DNA from: Aeromonas dhakensis
Lineage (GTDB): Bacteria; Pseudomonadota; Gammaproteobacteria; Enterobacterales; Aeromonadaceae
DNA: 64,000 nucleotides
Assembly: GCF_000820305.1 (NCBI RefSeq)
Contig: NZ_CDBH01000027.1
Coordinates: 99,422-163,421, forward strand
Direction of reading: 5' to 3'
Made by a program: the position numbers and the translations under genes. Under the pieces are notes generated by a model that worked only from the letters and a program-made list of their open reading frames with translations, was not told the origin of the DNA and searched no databases. This document shows positions 41,393 through 50,935 of the stretch, one piece after another. Position 1 is the first letter of the stretch, and each line of letters begins with the position of its first letter.

Positions 41393-42484
41393 TTAGACGT
41401 TGAACAGGAAGTTCATGATATCGCCATCCTTGACGATGTAATCCTTCCCTTCGGCGCGCATCTTGCCCGCTTCCTTGGCGCCTTGCTCACCCTTGTAGGC
41501 GATAAAGTCTTCGAAGGCGATGGTTTGGGCACGAATAAAGCCTTTTTCGAAGTCGGTGTGGATCTTGCCCGCGGCCTGCGGGGCGGTGGCGCCGACCGGA
41601 ATGGTCCAGGCCCGCACTTCCTTCACGCCGGCAGTGAAGTAGGTCTGCAGCTTGAGCAGCTCGTAACCGGAGCGGATCACCCGGTTCAGGCCCGGCTCTT
41701 CGATGCCGAGATCCGCCATGAACTCGGCGCGATCTTCGTCATCCAGCTCGGCGATGTCCGCTTCGATGGCGCAGCAGACCACCACCACGACGGCATTCTC
41801 GGCGGCGGCGATTTCACGCACCTGATCCAGGTAGGGGTTGTTCTCGAAGCCATCTTCCGCCACGTTGGCGATGTACATGGTGGGCTTGAGGGTCAGGAAG
41901 TTCAGGTGGCTGACGGCGGCCAGCTCGTCCTTGTCCAGCTTCATGCCGCGGATCATCTGGCCGTCTTCCAGTGCCACCTTGATCTTCTCCAGCACTTCCA
42001 CTTCCAGCTTGGCATCCTTGTCGCCGCCCTTGGCGCGCTTGGACTGGCGGTTGATGGCGCGCTCGCAGGCATCCAGATCGGAGAGAGCCAGCTCGGTGTT
42101 GATCACCTCGATGTCGTCAGCCGGGGAGACCTTGCCCGCCACGTGAACGATGTTCTCGTCCTCGAAGCAGCGCACCACGTGACCGATGGCCTCGGTTTCA
42201 CGGATGTTGGCCAGGAACTGGTTGCCGAGGCCCTCGCCCTTGGAGGCACCGGCCACCAGGCCGGCGATGTCCACGAATTCCATGGTGGTCGGCACAACGC
42301 GCTGCGGATTGATGATGGCCGCCAGCTGGTCGAGGCGGGGATCCGGCATCGGTACCACGCCGGTGTTCGGCTCGATGGTGCAGAACGGGAAGTTGGCGGC
42401 TTCGATGCCGGCCTTGGTCAGCGCGTTGAACAGGGTGGATTTGCCTACATTGGGCAGGCCCACGATACCGCATTTAAAACCCAT
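41393..42484 (-). CDS. ychF: Obg-like GTPase/ATPase YchF
   Basis: A 363-residue P-loop NTPase of the universally conserved YchF/OLA1 family, which binds ribosomes and prefers ATP. The P-loop GLPNVGKST is at residues 9-17, switch/G3 [20 protein letters not shown] near 70-89, a coiled-coil insertion follows ([20 protein letters not shown]) and the C-terminal TGS domain includes [20 protein letters not shown]. The neighbouring pth is the standard enteric partner, but here a 163-bp inverted-repeat element lies between the two. Confidence 0.97.
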   Translation of the reverse strand: MGFKCGIVGLPNVGKSTLFNALTKAGIEAANFPFCTIEPNTGVVPMPDPRLDQLAAIINPQRVVPTTMEFVDIAGLVAGASKGEGLGNQFLANIRETEAIGHVVRCFEDENIVHVAGKVSPADDIEVINTELALSDLDACERAINRQSKRAKGGDKDAKLEVEVLEKIKVALEDGQMIRGMKLDKDELAAVSHLNFLTLKPTMYIANVAEDGFENNPYLDQVREIAAAENAVVVVVCCAIEADIAELDDEDRAEFMADLGIEEPGLNRVIRSGYELLKLQTYFTAGVKEVRAWTIPVGATAPQAAGKIHTDFEKGFIRAQTIAFEDFIAYKGEQGAKEAGKMRAEGKDYIVKDGDIMNFLFNV

Positions 42485-42524
42485 GGATTGTTACCTTACG
42501 TGATGGATGCTGTGTGAGGGCCGC

Positions 42525-42687
42525 AGAACCTGTCCATGCTCTTGCTGCGAGGCCGTGATCAAGGCTCATGTGCTGCTCGCTTATGTGAAACCAAGAGCGC
42601 TCACGTATGACTATACGCTCCGGTTCCTGCGCTGCGCTGCGCTTTACCTTGCTGACAACCTCTCGTTACAGAGCGTGAACAGGTTCT
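42525..42687. mobile_element. 163-bp MITE-like inverted-repeat element between pth and ychF
   Basis: The ends AGAACCTGTCCATGCTCT (42525-42542) and AGAGCGTGAACAGGTTCT (42670-42687) are inverted repeats with two mismatches in 18. The match continues imperfectly inward, and the centre (about 42595-42625) has another small palindrome with GAGCG/CGCTC, so the whole element could fold into a long hairpin. It has no coding capacity. No clear target duplication was seen. It fits a non-autonomous transposon remnant or intergenic repeat of the ERIC/MITE kind. Confidence 0.65.
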
Positions 42688-42738
42688 TGGGCGACCCCGT
42701 CATATTGTTCGACCCTGACGCGTGTCAGGCATCTCTAT

Positions 42739-43350
42739 TCAGACTTTCTCGGCCTTGAAGCTGTGCAGGCGGTTCATGGCCTTGGTCATGTCCTGCTTGA
42801 ACAGAATGTCGGTGGCGCGCAGGGATTCGTCCAGTGCGGCGTCGATCAGGCTCTGCTCGCTGCTGGGCGCCTTGGTCAGCACGAAACCGGCGACCAGCTC
42901 CTTGGCGCCCGGGTGACCTATCCCCAGCCGCAGCCGGAAGAAATTGTTGTTGTTGCCCATCTTGGCAATGATGTCCTTGAGGCCGTTATGGCCGCCGTGC
43001 CCACCGCCCTGCTTGAATTTGGCGATGCCGGGGGGCAGGTCCAGCTCATCGTGGGCCACCAGCATGGCTTCCGGCTCGATCTGGTAGAAGCGGGCCAGCG
43101 CAGCCACCGCTTTGCCGGAGAGGTTCATGTAGGTGTTCGGGATGAGCAGGCGCACATCCTGGCCATCTACCTGGATGCGGGCGGTGTGGCCGAAGAACTT
43201 GGGCTCTTCGCGCAGGCTGACATTGTGCCAGCGTGCCAGTTGCTCCACATACCAGGCGCCCGCATTGTGGCGAGTCTTGGCATATTCCGGGCCGGGATTG
43301 CCCAGCCCCACGATCAGTTTGATTTGGCTTGTCACGCTTGATTTCTTCAC
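42739..43350 (-). CDS. pth: Peptidyl-tRNA hydrolase
   Basis: Releases tRNA from peptidyl-tRNAs dropped by ribosomes. The 203-residue protein contains [19 protein letters not shown] with the catalytic His near residue 28, the [14 protein letters not shown] loop, and [20 protein letters not shown] with GHNGLKDI. The N-terminus [20 protein letters not shown] is about seven residues longer than E. coli Pth; a later start cannot be excluded. It is upstream of ychF on the same strand. Confidence 0.96.
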   Translation of the reverse strand: MKKSSVTSQIKLIVGLGNPGPEYAKTRHNAGAWYVEQLARWHNVSLREEPKFFGHTARIQVDGQDVRLLIPNTYMNLSGKAVAALARFYQIEPEAMLVAHDELDLPPGIAKFKQGGGHGGHNGLKDIIAKMGNNNNFFRLRLGIGHPGAKELVAGFVLTKAPSSEQSLIDAALDESLRATDILFKQDMTKAMNRLHSFKAEKV

Positions 43351-43477
43351 TCGCTGCTTGCAATGGGCCGACTGCCCAGGGCAATGGGACGCAATATTCT
43401 AGCCGCCGACTGGCGATCACTCAACCAAAGCTCGGCCAGTGCCGGGGAAAAGCGGGGAACCGGTGGCCAACGTCAGC

Positions 43478-43506
43478 AAAACGGGCCCCAGTGCGGGGCC
43501 CGTTTT
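43478..43506. terminator. Terminator after the 5'-nucleotidase gene
   Basis: ACGGGCCCC and GGGGCCCGT form a 9-bp stem around a five-base loop with AAA/TTT flanks, 24 bp beyond the stop codon. Confidence 0.85.
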
Positions 43507-43529
43507 GTAGCTTGCCGGCGGGGGCCGGG

Positions 43530-45521
43530 TTACTGCGCGGCACGCACCAGGGTGACCGTCTCTTCGTTCAGGGCGGTCAGGGTGGGACGCGCATCGCGCA
43601 CGTAGGCAACGAAGGAGGCGGCGTCGGTGCCGCAATCCACGCCGCTCGCCTTGCAGTCAAGCTGATGGCCGGTGGCATAGCGGGCGGTGAGCTGATCGCC
43701 GCGCTGCTCCACCCGCTCGACCGGGAAGCCGGTCAGCTTGCCATCCTGCCAGGCGAGATCCAGCCGCTCGGCTTGCTGCGCCTGGGCGCGGGCCAGCGCC
43801 TGCCAGCCATCGTTGCCGTTGGCGCTGTAGGCATTCATCACCACCCGATAGCGCTGGCTGTCCACCAGATCCTGCCACTGGCCGTCGGCATTCTGCCACT
43901 GCAACTGGGTCAGGGCGCCGCCCTTGCCCGGGGGGGGCTCGGTGAAGGTGTAGCGCAGGTGGCCGCCGTAGGGGAACTTGCCGGCGTGGGCGCTGGCGGG
44001 CAGGGTGGCGGTGATGGTCTCGGTCAAGAGGGAACGCACGTCGGCGCCGCTCAGGGTCAGCACCGAGAGCTGGTTCTTGAACGGCAGCAGGGTGAGCGCC
44101 GCATCCCCTTCGCGCAGCTCGCCGGCCGGCAGATCGGCGCGCACGCCGCCTACCGCCAGCAGGGCGAAGTGGACTGGACCGCCGGTCAGCGCCTGCACCG
44201 CCGGGGTATTGGCCCAGTAGTACTGCCCTTCGGCCACCAGCGGGGCGACGTCGGAGCCGTGGCTGTCGCTGCCGTTGTCGCCGGGGCGGCGGGCATTTTG
44301 CAGGGCGGCCGGGATGGTAGCGATGACGGGGCCGAACGCCTGCTCCAGAGCAGGCTTGTAGTGGCTGTCGATGATGCCGCGCAGGCGCGGGTCTTCATCC
44401 ACGGTTACCAGGTTGGGCTGAGCGTCGATGAACTTGCCGGCCTGCTTGCGGCGGGTCTCATCCAGTGCCTGCTTGCGGGCGGGGTCGGCGAAGAAATCGC
44501 GGCTGGCCAGCAGCTGGTTCTGACCCTGACAAGAGATGACCCGGCCCTGGGCGTCGAAACTGACCCGGGCCAGCCCGATGGCCTGGGCATAGGAGCCGGC
44601 CTGTACTACGCAGGTCATGCCGACCCCGTCCGGGTTGGTGACCAGTTGGGCGTACTCGCCGGTGTTGCCCCAGCCGATGTTGCGAAAATCGCCGAGCAGG
44701 CTGTGGGAGTGGCCACCGACGATGGCGTCGATGCCGTTCACCTTGGCCGCCAGCGCCAGATCCCGCTGGTTGCCGATGTGGGTGAGTGCCACTATGTGGT
44801 CGATGCCGTGCTGGCGTAGCAGATCCACCGTGGCCTGGGCCGAGGTGACTTCATTGCCGAACCGCAGCTTGCCGACGTTGGGGGAGATGTTGGCCATGTC
44901 CTCCAGCACCAGTCCCATCACGGCGACCAGTTGCTTGCCCTGGGGCAGGTTGTTGATGTCGGTGACCGGGCTCTTCTGGTTGCCGTCGAAGGCGTAGATG
45001 ACGAACGGCTTGAGGTTGGCGGCGTGGCGCAGATTCGGATCGTCGCGGGTATCCAGGTTGGCGGCCAGTACCGGGAAGTTGACCCCCTTGATGAAGCGGG
45101 CCAGCTTCTGGTTGTCGAGATCGAATTCGTGGTTGCCCAGCGCCATGGCGTCGAGGCCGAACTGGCTCAGCAGCTCGGCGTTGGCCATCCCCTCGTTGAG
45201 CTTGAAGTAGCCGCTGCCCTGCCAGGCATCACCGCCGTGCAGCAGCAGGAGCGGCTGGTTCTTGGCCAGCGCGTCGGCCTGGAAGGATTTCGCCATGGTG
45301 AGCAGGCGCGGATAGCCGCCGAAGCGGGTGTAGAGGGTGTTGGTTTCCCCCTGCTTGCCAAAGAGAGGCCCCTTCAGCTCGGCGTTGACCGGGTCAAACT
45401 GGGAGTGGGTGTCGTTCATGTGAGCCAGGGTCAGCACGAAAGGCTGGTTTTCATTGTTGGGCTGACAGGCGAACAGGAAGCTGCAGAAGGCGAGGAGCAG
45501 CAGCGGGCGCAAGCGATTCAT
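43530..45521 (-). CDS. Lipoprotein 5'-nucleotidase / metallophosphatase (UshA family)
   Basis: A 663-residue UshA-type enzyme. The signal sequence ends in the lipobox LFAC with Cys19 followed by Gln, so it should be an outer-membrane lipoprotein. The metallophosphatase domain has AHMNDTHSQFD, LHGGDAWQGSG, ALGNHEFDLD and GGHSHSLLGD for the two metal ions. The C-terminal domain (VNAYSANGNDGW; ADLPAGELREGDAALTLLPF) binds the nucleotide base. It should hydrolyse extracellular nucleotides or UDP-sugars for uptake. At 663 residues it exceeds E. coli UshA (550), mostly by insertions, and it may act on a different nucleotide. Confidence 0.9.
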   Translation of the reverse strand: MNRLRPLLLLAFCSFLFACQPNNENQPFVLTLAHMNDTHSQFDPVNAELKGPLFGKQGETNTLYTRFGGYPRLLTMAKSFQADALAKNQPLLLLHGGDAWQGSGYFKLNEGMANAELLSQFGLDAMALGNHEFDLDNQKLARFIKGVNFPVLAANLDTRDDPNLRHAANLKPFVIYAFDGNQKSPVTDINNLPQGKQLVAVMGLVLEDMANISPNVGKLRFGNEVTSAQATVDLLRQHGIDHIVALTHIGNQRDLALAAKVNGIDAIVGGHSHSLLGDFRNIGWGNTGEYAQLVTNPDGVGMTCVVQAGSYAQAIGLARVSFDAQGRVISCQGQNQLLASRDFFADPARKQALDETRRKQAGKFIDAQPNLVTVDEDPRLRGIIDSHYKPALEQAFGPVIATIPAALQNARRPGDNGSDSHGSDVAPLVAEGQYYWANTPAVQALTGGPVHFALLAVGGVRADLPAGELREGDAALTLLPFKNQLSVLTLSGADVRSLLTETITATLPASAHAGKFPYGGHLRYTFTEPPPGKGGALTQLQWQNADGQWQDLVDSQRYRVVMNAYSANGNDGWQALARAQAQQAERLDLAWQDGKLTGFPVERVEQRGDQLTARYATGHQLDCKASGVDCGTDAASFVAYVRDARPTLTALNEETVTLVRAAQ

Positions 45522-45580
45522 GGAACAATCCTTAACCTGCGACGGGGCAGGGCAGTACCGGGTGTAACTGGGACTAGAAA

Positions 45581-45610
45581 GACAAAAACCGCCAGCTGGC
45601 GGTTTTTGTC
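45581..45610. terminator. Terminator after prs
   Basis: A perfect palindrome, GACAAAAACCGCCAG with CTGGCGGTTTTTGTC, 14 bp beyond the prs stop, with T runs in both directions. Confidence 0.92.
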
Positions 45611-45623
45611 ACAACAGGGTCTA

Positions 45624-46571
45624 TCAATGCTCAAACATGGCAGAGATGGACTCTTCGTTGCTGATGCGGCGAATGGCTTCGGCCAGCACGGAAGAGAGCG
45701 TCAGCTGCTTGACCTTGTCGACCGCCTTCATCTCCGCGGTGAGCGGGATGGAGTCGGTGATGATCAGTTCGTCGATCACGGAGTTCTTGATGTTCTCCAC
45801 GGCGGAACCGGAGAAGACCGGGTGAGTGGCGTAGGCGAAAACACGCTTGGCGCCGCGCTCTTTCAGGGCTTCTGCGGCTTTGCACAGGGTGCCGCCGGTG
45901 TCGATCATGTCGTCGACGATGATGCAGTCGCGGCCGGCCACGTCACCGATCAGGTGCATGACCTGGGAGACGTTCGGGCGGGGACGACGCTTGTCGATGA
46001 TGGCGATGTCGGTATCGTCCAGCAGCTTGGCGATGGCACGGGCACGTACCACGCCGCCGATGTCCGGCGACACGACCACGGGGGATTCGAGGTTCTTGGA
46101 CTTCATGTCTTCCAGCAGCACCGGGCTGCCGAACACGTTGTCGACCGGGACGTCGAAGAAGCCCTGGATTTGCTCGGCATGCAGGTCAACGGTCAGCACG
46201 CGATCCACACCGACGCTGGAGAGGAAGTCGGCGACGACCTTGGCGGTGATGGGAACACGGGCGGAGCGGACGCGGCGGTCCTGACGGGCATAGCCAAAGT
46301 AGGGAATTACGGCAGTGATACGGCCAGCTGAAGCACGACGCAGAGCATCCACCATCACGATCAATTCCATCAAATTGTCGTTGGTCGGGGCACAGGTGGA
46401 TTGAATGATGAAGATATCGCCACCACGTACATTCTCGTTGATCTGTACGCTGATCTCGCCGTCGCTAAAGCGACCTACGGCAGCATTGCCGAGTTTGATA
46501 AACAGGCGATCTGCGATCTTCTGGGCTAGTTCCGGCGTTGCGTTACCAGCAAACAGCTTCATGTCAGGCAC
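45624..46571 (-). CDS. prs: Ribose-phosphate pyrophosphokinase
   Basis: Makes PRPP from ribose 5-phosphate and ATP for purine, pyrimidine, His, Trp and NAD synthesis. The 315-residue protein is nearly the same as E. coli Prs: [49 protein letters not shown], and the PRPP loop [20 protein letters not shown]. It starts with GTG at 46571, as the E. coli gene does. A leader of about 300 bp separates it from the upstream tRNA-Gln and ispE. Confidence 0.98.
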   Translation of the reverse strand: MPDMKLFAGNATPELAQKIADRLFIKLGNAAVGRFSDGEISVQINENVRGGDIFIIQSTCAPTNDNLMELIVMVDALRRASAGRITAVIPYFGYARQDRRVRSARVPITAKVVADFLSSVGVDRVLTVDLHAEQIQGFFDVPVDNVFGSPVLLEDMKSKNLESPVVVSPDIGGVVRARAIAKLLDDTDIAIIDKRRPRPNVSQVMHLIGDVAGRDCIIVDDMIDTGGTLCKAAEALKERGAKRVFAYATHPVFSGSAVENIKNSVIDELIITDSIPLTAEMKAVDKVKQLTLSSVLAEAIRRISNEESISAMFEH

Positions 46572-46879
46572 GGTTTGAAACCTCGGGGTTGCATCCAGTA
46601 TGTGGAGAGTCTGATTAGACCCTTATCGTTTGGGGGCAAACGATTTATCAAGTTGACGGGTCAGACCACTATAGGCTGCTTTCAGGTCAGGTGCCCACGT
46701 TACATGCGGCAAGCCGGTTGAGCGTCGTGCTGGTCGACGCCCGTCATCCATGATGACCAGTGACCTTCCCGAAGACGACAGGGTAACGATGGGTGCTGCA
46801 ACCGGCGAGGGGGAGTGTGCACTCCCGGCAAGACTGCTGCGGCAGGTGAATCGATATACCCTGTTCGATGTTCAGGAGA
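46572..46879 (-). promoter_or_regulatory. 308-bp prs leader with a 20-bp inverted repeat
   Basis: Between tRNA-Gln and prs. A possible -10, TATAGT, lies at 46673-46668 on the reverse strand. Downstream of it ATCGTTTG (46625-46632) and CAAACGAT (46637-46644) are perfect arms around GGGG. It recalls the half-sites of a PurR operator, but the central CG of the PurR consensus is missing, so a hairpin or another operator is as likely. The rest has no visible gene. Confidence 0.45.
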
Positions 46880-46954
46880 TGGCTGGGGTACTAGGATTCG
46901 AACCTAGGAATGGCGAGATCAAAACCCGCTGCCTTACCGCTTGGCGATACCCCA
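46880..46954 (-). tRNA. tRNA-Gln (anticodon TTG), copy 5, overlapping the ispE 3' end
   Basis: Same as the cluster copies save one base (CCATTCC in place of CCATCCC before the T-arm). Encoded CCA. The last 21 bases of ispE, including its stop codon, lie inside the acceptor and D arms of this tRNA. Confidence 0.95.
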
Positions 46955-47803
46955 ATCACTGACTTGTTGCAATGTAGCGAAGAGTGGTGATATGTTCTCG
47001 CCCTTGGCGACAAATCCATCCCACTCTCTCGGCACTTTTGCCAACACTTCCCGAGCAGCCACTTCGTCTTCAAACTGAGCAAAGACGCAGGCTCCTGTGC
47101 CCGTCATTCTTGACGGCGCGTATTCTAGCAACCAGCCGAGCGCATTGGCAACCTCGGGGTGGCGCTTTTTCACCAGCAATTCGCAATCGTTTTTCCACTC
47201 CCCTTCCAGCAGATTGTGCAATGCCATTTTCGGGGTATCTCTGGGCAGGTCCGGATCCTGGAACACGGCGGCGGTCGCTACATGGCAATCGGGCTTGAGC
47301 ACCAGATACCAGGCGCTCGGCAACTCGACCGGCTGCAGCCGCTCACCGACCCCCTCGGCAAAGGCGGCCTTGCCGCGCACGAACACCGGCACGTCGGCGC
47401 CCAGCTGCACGCCAAGCTCCGCCAGCGCGTCTTCGCTCAAACCGGCCTGCCAGAGGTAGTTGAGGGCGACCAGGGTGGTGGCGGCGTCCGACGAACCACC
47501 GCCGATGCCACCGCCCATGGGCAGCACCTTCTCCAGCCTGATATGGGCCCCCTGCGGGCTCGGCAGCCTGGCCTGCAGCAGACGGGCGGCGCGGATGATG
47601 AGGTTCTGTTCATCGGGCACGCCGGGAATGGCGGGGCTCAGGGTGAGCAAGTCGGTATCGGTGAGCGGCTCGAACTCGAGCCAGTCGCCGTGGTTGAGGA
47701 AGATAAACAGGGTCTGCAGCTCGTGGTAGCCGTCCGGGCGACGGCCGTTGACGTGCAAAAAGAGATTGAGTTTGGCCGGAGCCGGCCAGCGCATGGCGCT
47801 CAT
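46934..47803 (-). CDS. ispE: 4-diphosphocytidyl-2-C-methyl-D-erythritol kinase
   Basis: GHMP kinase of the MEP isoprenoid pathway, 289 residues. [20 protein letters not shown] is the substrate site, [20 protein letters not shown] the ATP glycine loop (residues about 95-114), and [20 protein letters not shown] the C-terminal motif. I prefer ATG 47803, seven bases after AAGGA; ATG 47830 overlapping the lolB stop would add nine residues. The last codons and the TAA lie inside the tRNA-Gln gene. Confidence 0.95.
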   Translation of the reverse strand: MSAMRWPAPAKLNLFLHVNGRRPDGYHELQTLFIFLNHGDWLEFEPLTDTDLLTLSPAIPGVPDEQNLIIRAARLLQARLPSPQGAHIRLEKVLPMGGGIGGGSSDAATTLVALNYLWQAGLSEDALAELGVQLGADVPVFVRGKAAFAEGVGERLQPVELPSAWYLVLKPDCHVATAAVFQDPDLPRDTPKMALHNLLEGEWKNDCELLVKKRHPEVANALGWLLEYAPSRMTGTGACVFAQFEDEVAAREVLAKVPREWDGFVAKGENISPLFATLQQVSDWGIAKR

Positions 47804-47829
47804 GGGGGAGTCCTTGTCGATGGCCGCCA

Positions 47830-48438
47830 TCAGCGGGTGATGGTCCACTGGTTGATTTGCAGCTTGAGGCGGCTGCCCTGGCCGGTCATGGTGAGCAGGT
47901 GCGGCAGGCGATAGCCGTCCTGATCCCGGTAGTCGCCATAGACGATCTGCCACTGGCCGTCACGCACACTGGCCAGACTGCGGTCGGGATTGAGCTCGAA
48001 CTCGGCCTCGCCCGGCAAGCCCTTGATCCACGCCGGCAGCCCGGCCACCGGAATGTTCCAGCCGGTGAGCTGATAGACGAGTGCCTCGGCATCCTGGCTC
48101 TGGTGCGGGTTGCCCTCGTTGTCGATCAGGGTGATCTCGCCCTTGCTGCGGGATAGCTCCAGGATGTGGGTGCCGATCAGGCTGGTGAGGTTGAGGCGAT
48201 AGTCGTCGCCATCCTGCTGCCAGTTGACCCGGGCGCTGCCCTTCTGCTGGGCGGTGATGATGGCCATCTTGCCAGACAGCTGCCAATGGGTCAGTTGCTC
48301 GAGCCGGGTACGCTCCTGCTGCCAGTTGACCTGATCGCGCTGGGGTTGGGTGGTGGCACAACCGGCCAGCAACAGCAGGCAGCCAAGGGTGAAAAGACGC
48401 AACAACAAGGTCATGCTCCGGAAAAGGTGATTTGGCAC
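47830..48438 (-). CDS. lolB: Outer-membrane lipoprotein receptor LolB
   Basis: Accepts lipoproteins from LolA and places them in the outer membrane. The 202-residue precursor has a lipobox LLAGC (Cys near residue 27) and the LolB body: [36 protein letters not shown], and the exposed [20 protein letters not shown] loop. The start is a GTG at 48438; ATG 48414 also gives a signal peptide but has GGAG only one base away. It is divergent from hemA and followed by ispE, the conserved order. Confidence 0.93.
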   Translation of the reverse strand: MPNHLFRSMTLLLRLFTLGCLLLLAGCATTQPQRDQVNWQQERTRLEQLTHWQLSGKMAIITAQQKGSARVNWQQDGDDYRLNLTSLIGTHILELSRSKGEITLIDNEGNPHQSQDAEALVYQLTGWNIPVAGLPAWIKGLPGEAEFELNPDRSLASVRDGQWQIVYGDYRDQDGYRLPHLLTMTGQGSRLKLQINQWTITR

Positions 48439-48535
48439 AGTATACGGGGGGGTCGTATTGCTTTTAAAGACTTACCCTTTCTCGTACAATTGGCAGCCTT
48501 TACTCCCTGCGCACAGATACGATCCACGCCCACTC

Positions 48536-49795
48536 ATGAGTTTGCTTGCCCTCGGAATCAACCACAACACCGCCAGTGTCGCCTTGCGGGAGCGGGTCGC
48601 CTTCGGCCCGGACTGCATCGATCGCGCCTTGCGTGAGCTGGTCGCCCAACCCGGTGTAAGCGAGGCGGTGATCGTCTCGACCTGCAACCGCACCGAGCTT
48701 TACTGCAGCCTGGAGCAGGGGCAGGGCGAGCAGGTGTTGCAGTGGCTGCAGCGGTTTCACGACCTGGATGCGGCCGAGGTGGTCTCCGCCATCTATCGGC
48801 ATCAGGACGAGGAGGCGGTTCGCCACCTGATGCGGGTGGCCTGCGGACTCGACTCCCTGGTGCTGGGAGAGCCGCAGATCCTGGGGCAGATCAAGCAATC
48901 CTACGCCCATGCCCAGCAATCCGAGGCGGTGAAGGGGGCGCTGGAGCGTTTGTTCCAGAAATCCTTCTCGGTGGCCAAGCGGGTGCGTACCGATACCGAG
49001 ATCGGCGCCAGCGCCGTGTCGGTGGCCTTTGCCGCGGTGAGCCTGGGACGGCGGATCTTCTCCGATCTCTCCCAGACCAAGGTGCTGCTGGTCGGTGCCG
49101 GCGAGACCATCGAACTGGTGGCCCGCCACCTGCGCGAACAGAACGTCACCCAGATGATGGTGGCCAACCGCACCCTGCAGCGGGCCCAGCTGCTGGCCGA
49201 GGAGTTCGGCGCCCAGGTGATGACGCTCGAAGAGATCCCGGACTACCTGCACGAGGCGGACATCGTCATCAGCTCCACCGCGAGCCCCTTGCCCATCATC
49301 GGCAAAGGCATGGTGGAGCGCGCGCTCAAGGCCCGCCGCTTCAAGCCCATGTTCCTGGTGGACATCGCCGTGCCCCGCGACATCGAGGCCGAGGTGGACG
49401 AGCTCTCGGACGCCTATCTCTACACGGTGGACGACCTGCAGGGCATCATCGAGCAGAATCTCGAGACCCGCAAACGGGCCGCCGCCGAGGCCGAGCTCAT
49501 CGTGCAGGAAGAGCGCGATGACTTCATGGGCTGGTATCGCAGCCTCCACTCGGTGGATCTCATCCGCGATTACCGTCACCAGTCCCAACAGGTGGCCGAT
49601 GAGGAGCTGCAGCGCGCCCTGCTGGCCCTGCAACAGGGCGAGCCTGCCGAGCAGGCGCTCAAGGCGCTGGCCCACCGCCTCACCAACAAGTTGATCCACG
49701 CACCGACCCAGGCCCTGCGCCAGGCCGCCGCCCAGGGGGATCACCACCAGCTGGCCCAGTTGCGCCAGGTGCTGGGGTTGTCACAAGAGTCATAG
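48536..49795 (+). CDS. hemA: Glutamyl-tRNA reductase
   Basis: First committed step of tetrapyrrole synthesis by the C5 pathway: reduces Glu-tRNA(Glu) to glutamate-1-semialdehyde with NADPH. The 419-residue protein has [20 protein letters not shown], the catalytic Cys50 in [24 protein letters not shown], and the NADPH site [19 protein letters not shown] 48536 is chosen by homology; the frame is open further upstream into the promoter. TACAAT at 48485-48490 may be its -10. prfA and prmC follow. Confidence 0.97.
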   Translation: MSLLALGINHNTASVALRERVAFGPDCIDRALRELVAQPGVSEAVIVSTCNRTELYCSLEQGQGEQVLQWLQRFHDLDAAEVVSAIYRHQDEEAVRHLMRVACGLDSLVLGEPQILGQIKQSYAHAQQSEAVKGALERLFQKSFSVAKRVRTDTEIGASAVSVAFAAVSLGRRIFSDLSQTKVLLVGAGETIELVARHLREQNVTQMMVANRTLQRAQLLAEEFGAQVMTLEEIPDYLHEADIVISSTASPLPIIGKGMVERALKARRFKPMFLVDIAVPRDIEAEVDELSDAYLYTVDDLQGIIEQNLETRKRAAAEAELIVQEERDDFMGWYRSLHSVDLIRDYRHQSQQVADEELQRALLALQQGEPAEQALKALAHRLTNKLIHAPTQALRQAAAQGDHHQLAQLRQVLGLSQES

Positions 49796-49846
49796 TTTGG
49801 GGGCGATCACCCGGTCGTCCCGTCCTCCATCGAGAACACAAGATTT

Positions 49847-50935
49847 ATGAACCCGTCACTGATCAGAAAGCTGGAAGGCCTCATCGAGCGCCACGAAGAA
49901 GTACAGGCCATGCTCGGCGAGCCGGACGTGGCCGCGGATCAGGATCGCTACCGCGCCCTGACCCGGGAATATGCCCAGCTGGAAGATATCGTTCACGCTT
50001 TCCAGCAATTCCGCCAGGCCGAAGAGAACCTGGACGCCACCCGCCAGATGCTGGAAGAGGAGGATGCCGACCTGCGCGAGATGGCGCAGGAGGAGCTGCC
50101 GCTGGCCAAGGCGACCTTCGAGGAGCAGGAGCAGGCGCTGCAGGTGATGCTGCTGCCGCGCGACCCCAAGGATGACAACAACTGCTACCTGGAGATCCGC
50201 GCCGGCGCCGGTGGTGACGAGGCGGCGATCTTTGCGGGCGATCTGTTTCGCATGTATTCGCGCTATGCCGAGCGCCAGGGCTGGCGCGTCTCCATCGTCA
50301 GCTGCAACGACGGCGAGCATGGCGGCTACAAGGAGGTGATCGCCAAGGTAGAGGGCGAGCACGTCTACGGCCGCCTCAAGTTTGAATCCGGTGGTCACCG
50401 GGTACAGCGGGTGCCGGAAACCGAATCCCAGGGCCGGGTGCACACCTCCGCCTGTACCGTCGCCGTGCTGCCGGAAGTACCGGAAGCCGAGCAGATCGAG
50501 ATCAACCCCTCGGATCTGAAGATCGACACCTTCCGCGCTTCCGGGGCCGGTGGCCAGCATGTCAACAAGACCGACTCCGCCATCCGCATCACCCACCTGC
50601 CCACCGGTCTGGTGGTGGAGTGCCAGGATGAGCGTTCCCAGCACAAGAACCGCGCCAAGGCGATGTCGGTACTCTCCGCCCGTCTGCAGGCGGCCGAGGA
50701 TGAGCGCCACCGCGCCGCCGAGCAAAGCACCCGTCGCAACCTGGTGGGATCTGGGGATCGCTCCGAGCGCATTCGCACCTACAACTACCCGCAGGGGCGC
50801 CTCTCCGAGCACCGCATCAACCTCACCCTCTACCGCCTCGGCGAGATCATGGAAGGGGACCTGGACTGCGTCATCAACCCGATGATCCAGGAGTACCAGG
50901 CCGATCAGCTCGCCTCCCTGGCCGAGAGCAACTGA
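49847..50935 (+). CDS. prfA: Peptide chain release factor 1
   Basis: Ends translation at UAA and UAG. The 362-residue protein has the peptidyl-tRNA hydrolysis motif [15 protein letters not shown] near residue 235, the [20 protein letters not shown] block and [20 protein letters not shown] with the recognition region PETE upstream of it. The PxT-type recognition loop marks RF1. It starts 51 bp after hemA and its stop overlaps the prmC start by one base. Confidence 0.97.
   Translation: MNPSLIRKLEGLIERHEEVQAMLGEPDVAADQDRYRALTREYAQLEDIVHAFQQFRQAEENLDATRQMLEEEDADLREMAQEELPLAKATFEEQEQALQVMLLPRDPKDDNNCYLEIRAGAGGDEAAIFAGDLFRMYSRYAERQGWRVSIVSCNDGEHGGYKEVIAKVEGEHVYGRLKFESGGHRVQRVPETESQGRVHTSACTVAVLPEVPEAEQIEINPSDLKIDTFRASGAGGQHVNKTDSAIRITHLPTGLVVECQDERSQHKNRAKAMSVLSARLQAAEDERHRAAEQSTRRNLVGSGDRSERIRTYNYPQGRLSEHRINLTLYRLGEIMEGDLDCVINPMIQEYQADQLASLAESN

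Noticed and set aside
42507..42758. Forward 83-codon frame between ychF and pth
   Set aside because: It lies in the inverted-repeat element and runs into the pth 3' end; no binding site or domain.
46625..46644. PurR operator in the prs leader
   Set aside because: Half-sites are similar but the required central CG is replaced by GGGG, so PurR is not claimed.
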